64,000 nt of DNA from Gammaproteobacteria bacterium (GTDB lineage: Bacteria; Pseudomonadota; Gammaproteobacteria; Pseudomonadales; Azotimanducaceae). Position 1 is the first letter of the stretch; the number at the start of each line of letters is the position of its first letter. The position numbers and the translations under genes are program-made. The stretch lies in NCBI GenBank assembly GCA_026708185.1, contig JAPOVK010000017.1, forward strand, positions 330,708 to 394,707. Direction: 5' to 3'. Shown here one piece after another: positions 61,365 through 64,000 of this stretch. The notes under the pieces are model-generated. The model was not told the DNA's origin. It did no database searches and worked only from the letters and a program-made list of their open reading frames with translations.

Positions 61365-62701
61365 TGGCCGACCCGGCGATCGAAAGCCACGCGCGCCGCG
61401 TCCTGGACGAGGTGGTCCGTGCCGGCGCGCACGGCGACCTGATCGTCCACCAGGATGCCTCCCTGTCCCTCAAGGCCCACGACGGCGACCTCGAGGAACA
61501 CAAGGTCAACTCCACGCGCGTCTACGGCGTCCGGGTGATCAAGGACTGCCGCGCCGGGATCGCCTACAGCGAAGCGGCGGATGCGGCGGCTCTCCACTCC
61601 ATGGTCGCGCAGGCCCTGCAGAACGCGGCCTTCGCCCGCGAGGACGACAAGGAGGCCATCGCCGACGGCAACGGCTCGTTGGTGACGGACGACGCGACCC
61701 TGTGTCGCCAAGACGACGTCACCGTGGAGACCAAGATCGCCGCCGCCCTGGCCATGGAGCGCGAACTCGCGGCCCGCGACAAGGTGCAGAACGTGCCCTA
61801 CAACGGCGTGCAGGACGTCACCGCGGAGCGGTACGTTTTCACGACCGCCGGACACACCGCCCACAGCAAGGCCCGGCTGTGCAATGCCTACGCCTACGCC
61901 TTGCTCAAGGACGGCGACAAGGACGTGCTCGACGGCGTGGAGCGTACAGCGCGCCAGTTCGACGAGCTGGACACGTCGGTAATCGTCGAAGAAACCTATG
62001 CACGGTGCATAGCGCTACTTCATGGCGAAGCTGTCCCGAGCCGCCACTACGACGTGCTGTTCGACGTAGAGTGCCAGGCGGCGCTATTCGATGCGTTCGC
62101 CTCGGTGTTTTCCGGCCGGGCGGCACGGGACGGCATCAGCCCGCTGCGCGAGCGAATCGGCGAGAGGATCGGCGTGGACGGTCTCGACATCCGGGACGCG
62201 CCGCGGCGAACAGAGGGCTTTGGCTACGCGCTGTTCGACGGCGAGGGCATCGCGACCGCCACGACGACCTTGGTCGAACGCGGCCGACTCGTGACCCTCG
62301 CGCACAACAGCGCCACGGCGGGCCACTTCGGGGTCGCCAACACGGGGCATGCCGCACGCTCGCCCAAGACCCCGCTCGGCGTCGCGCTACACCAGCCGGA
62401 AATCGGGCCCGGTGAAATCCGCGAGTCCGACCTCACGAGCGGCGAATACCTCGAGATCGTCGACCTCGCGGGCTTGCACTCCGGCACCAACGCCGTCTCC
62501 GGGGACTTCAGCCTCGGTGCCGCCGGGTTCCTATGCGCTGACGGTGAGCGGTTGCGGCCTGTGCGCAACATCACGGTGGCAGGGAACTTCCTCGACATGC
62601 TGACGAAGATCGTCGGCATCGGCGATGTCCAGCACTGGAATGCACGCCGCTCGGCGCTGATGGCACGCATCCGCTTCGCCGACATGCCAATCTCGGGCTA
62701 A
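61364..62701 (+). CDS. pmbA: Metalloprotease-related protein PmbA (TldE)
   Basis: A 445-residue partner of TldD from ATG 61364 (overlap TGATG with tldD). It has the family fold without the HExxxH site: AGAHGDLIVHQDASLSLKAHDGDLE, FDVECQAALFDAFASVFSG, GVANTGHAARSPKTPLGVAL and SGTNAVSGDFSLGAAGFLCADGERL plus a C-terminal NFLDMLTKIVGIGDV. The non-catalytic subunit shapes the substrate tunnel of the TldD/E protease. Confidence 0.95.
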   Translation: MADPAIESHARRVLDEVVRAGAHGDLIVHQDASLSLKAHDGDLEEHKVNSTRVYGVRVIKDCRAGIAYSEAADAAALHSMVAQALQNAAFAREDDKEAIADGNGSLVTDDATLCRQDDVTVETKIAAALAMERELAARDKVQNVPYNGVQDVTAERYVFTTAGHTAHSKARLCNAYAYALLKDGDKDVLDGVERTARQFDELDTSVIVEETYARCIALLHGEAVPSRHYDVLFDVECQAALFDAFASVFSGRAARDGISPLRERIGERIGVDGLDIRDAPRRTEGFGYALFDGEGIATATTTLVERGRLVTLAHNSATAGHFGVANTGHAARSPKTPLGVALHQPEIGPGEIRESDLTSGEYLEIVDLAGLHSGTNAVSGDFSLGAAGFLCADGERLRPVRNITVAGNFLDMLTKIVGIGDVQHWNARRSALMARIRFADMPISG

Positions 62702-62742
62702 GCGGCCTGCTCGCGATCAAGGAGAAACGAGAGGCACGAGAC

Positions 62743-63885
62743 ATGAGCAACCGCGACAGCGACGATGCCACGGTCGAGGGGCTCTTCGAACCACGGGGCC
62801 TGAACAAACCGCGTGGGCGCGCAAGCCGAGCCGATGGTTGGGTCGGCGGGCGAGCGGACACCTGGTTCGGGCACTACCGGGAGAATCCGGCAAGCCGCGC
62901 CGGTGCGGACGCGCGTCGCATGGCGACCGACGAGACCTACGCGGCGGCGGTAGCAGGCACGTTGCGCGAACGCGACGCCGCCTCCGAGGAGGACGGCGAT
63001 GCCGAACTCACGATCGAACCGCTCTCACCGGGCATCGGGGCCATCATTTACGGCGTCGACATGGCAAACCCCACGGCGCGCCACGTGAAACGCATTTGGA
63101 ACGCCTTGATGGAGCGGAAGGTCGTCTTCTTCCGCGACCAGGGCCACATCACGCGCGACGAGCACATCGCATTCGGCAAGCGCTTCGCCGACGTCGGCTT
63201 CGCCTACGGTCGCCAGCGCGCCCTGGCGGCGAACAACTCGCCGCCTGACCATCCCGAGGTTCTCCGCTTGTACGCCGACGAGGCGCACCCGTTCGCCGCC
63301 GCCAATTGGCACTCGGACGTCACGTGGTCGAACCGGCCTCCCCTCGGCTCGATCCTGTTGTCGCGCAAATCGCCGCCCGTCGGCGGCGACACGATCTTCG
63401 TCGACTGCTACGCCCTGTGGGACAGCCTTAGTCCGGTACTCAAGACCTTCCTCGAGGGCCGAACGGCCGCGCACGGCCGCGCCGGGCACGACGAAGCCGA
63501 GCATCCGATCTGCCGAACGCACCCGGTCACCGGCAAATGCGCGCTCTACATCAACCCCACGTTCACCAATTCGATTCGCGGCATGGCACCGGCGGATTCC
63601 GCGCGGCTACTCGCGCAACTCTACGCCAAGATGTACTCGACGCCGGAGCACACCTGCCGATTCCGCTGGCGGGACGGTTCGGTCGCCATGTGGGACAACC
63701 GCAGTTGCCAGCACTACGCGGTGTCCGACTTCTGGCCCCACGAACGCCGCATGGAGCGGGTCACGTTGGTCGACCCGTCCGCCGAGGACGAAGTGCCGTT
63801 CTGGGAGGACGCAAGCGGCAAGCGCCACTACAGCATGCTGTTGACCTCCCAGGAAGCGATCGACACGCCGTTGGGGTATTCCTAG
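62743..63885 (+). CDS. TauD/TfdA-family Fe(II)/2-oxoglutarate dioxygenase with long N-terminal extension
   Basis: A 380-residue protein. The dioxygenase core starts near residue 88 (LTIEPLSPGIGAIIYGVDMA), with RIWNALMERKVVFFRDQGHI, the iron pair NWHSDVTWSNRPP (H-x-D), GGDTIFVDCYALWDSLSP, NPTFTNSIRGM and the distal His/Arg in QHYAVSDFWPHERRMERVTL. The first 85 residues are extra, hydrophilic and Arg/Asp-rich, not a signal peptide. The family cleaves taurine, alkyl sulfates or aryloxyacids by hydroxylation. The substrate here is unknown. Confidence 0.9.
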   Translation: MSNRDSDDATVEGLFEPRGLNKPRGRASRADGWVGGRADTWFGHYRENPASRAGADARRMATDETYAAAVAGTLRERDAASEEDGDAELTIEPLSPGIGAIIYGVDMANPTARHVKRIWNALMERKVVFFRDQGHITRDEHIAFGKRFADVGFAYGRQRALAANNSPPDHPEVLRLYADEAHPFAAANWHSDVTWSNRPPLGSILLSRKSPPVGGDTIFVDCYALWDSLSPVLKTFLEGRTAAHGRAGHDEAEHPICRTHPVTGKCALYINPTFTNSIRGMAPADSARLLAQLYAKMYSTPEHTCRFRWRDGSVAMWDNRSCQHYAVSDFWPHERRMERVTLVDPSAEDEVPFWEDASGKRHYSMLLTSQEAIDTPLGYS

Positions 63886-63934
63886 CGAGCGCCCCATAGC
63901 CGGGTCCGGTACCTCGCGTTCGCTCGGCACCGGC

Positions 63935-63954
63935 GCGTGCCGCTTGCGGCACGC
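63935..63954 (+). terminator. Hairpin downstream of TauD-type gene
   Basis: GCGTGCCGC-TT-GCGGCACGC is a perfect 9-bp stem with a 2-base loop, 50 bases after the stop codon. There is no T run, so it is only a possible terminator. Confidence 0.3.
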
Positions 63955-64000
63955 CGACTCCGGCCCAAGGCCACGCCGACCATCCATGGACGTTAGCCTG

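Overview
The window is 64 kb of GC-rich, gene-dense DNA from a Gram-negative proteobacterium, most likely a free-living or host-associated marine gammaproteobacterium. This is inferred from two TonB-dependent receptors, from uvrC-pgsA followed on the same strand by tRNA-Cys (a gammaproteobacterial order), and from a catabolic repertoire of sulfatases, luciferase-like flavin monooxygenases, PhyH and TauD oxygenases, hydantoinase and a CoxL-type molybdenum hydroxylase. There is no rRNA operon, CRISPR array or intact insertion sequence.

Layout. 1-3.2 kb: the end of a TonB receptor, a frameshifted metallophosphoesterase, toxin-antitoxin debris (VapC tail, frameshifted Phd antitoxin) and two tRNA-Leu genes. 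3.2-11.3 kb: an orphan polyamine-type binding protein, hyuAB with a CHY zinc-finger gene, and an NfeD/flotillin pair. 11.5-15.5 kb: iorAB facing a double-hotdog MaoC protein. 15.5-21.2 kb: a zinc-themed block (small Cys/His protein, histidine-rich ZnuD-like TonB receptor, ankyrin protein, ZIP transporter). 21.3-27.3 kb: tRNA-Cys, a fatty acid desaturase and the minus-strand group gap, DUF503, small membrane protein, uvrC, pgsA. 27.4-33.6 kb: a frameshifted winged-helix/HEPN gene, a korAB operon with a GltD-ferredoxin partner, and a small winged-helix cassette. 33.7-40.5 kb: class I aldolase, a sulfatase, a candidate structured leader RNA, an LLM oxidoreductase, an acyl-CoA dehydrogenase-like monooxygenase, an M50 protease and a sulfatase homologue with Thr in place of the formylglycine Cys. 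40.7-42.5 kb: an intact PIN toxin module and an integrase remnant. 42.5-64 kb: Nudix, rhomboid, PhyH, an overlapping LLM/GCS2 ligase/M14 peptidase/metX operon, an NDH-SelD fusion with an MFS transporter and dinB, a MATE pump, ferredoxin, coaE-PHP-MaoC-MaoC, a HicA fragment, tldD-pmbA and a TauD-type dioxygenase.

How it works together. Core housekeeping genes (uvrC, pgsA, coaE, dinB, gap, tRNAs, tldD/pmbA) are interleaved with compact catabolic operons whose genes often overlap by 4-14 bases. Toxin-antitoxin remnants and an integrase fragment sit in the seams between these blocks, which suggests repeated insertion and decay at operon boundaries. Three of the broken genes differ from an intact gene by one base each, so assembly or sequencing error must be excluded before they are called pseudogenes.

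Most worth following up: the candidate leader RNA at 36.07-36.25 kb with an unusually perfect Shine-Dalgarno sequence, the LLM/GCS2/M14/metX operon, the PIN module with an unfamiliar partner, the winged-helix/HEPN gene, the Thr-type sulfatase homologue and the NDH-SelD fusion.
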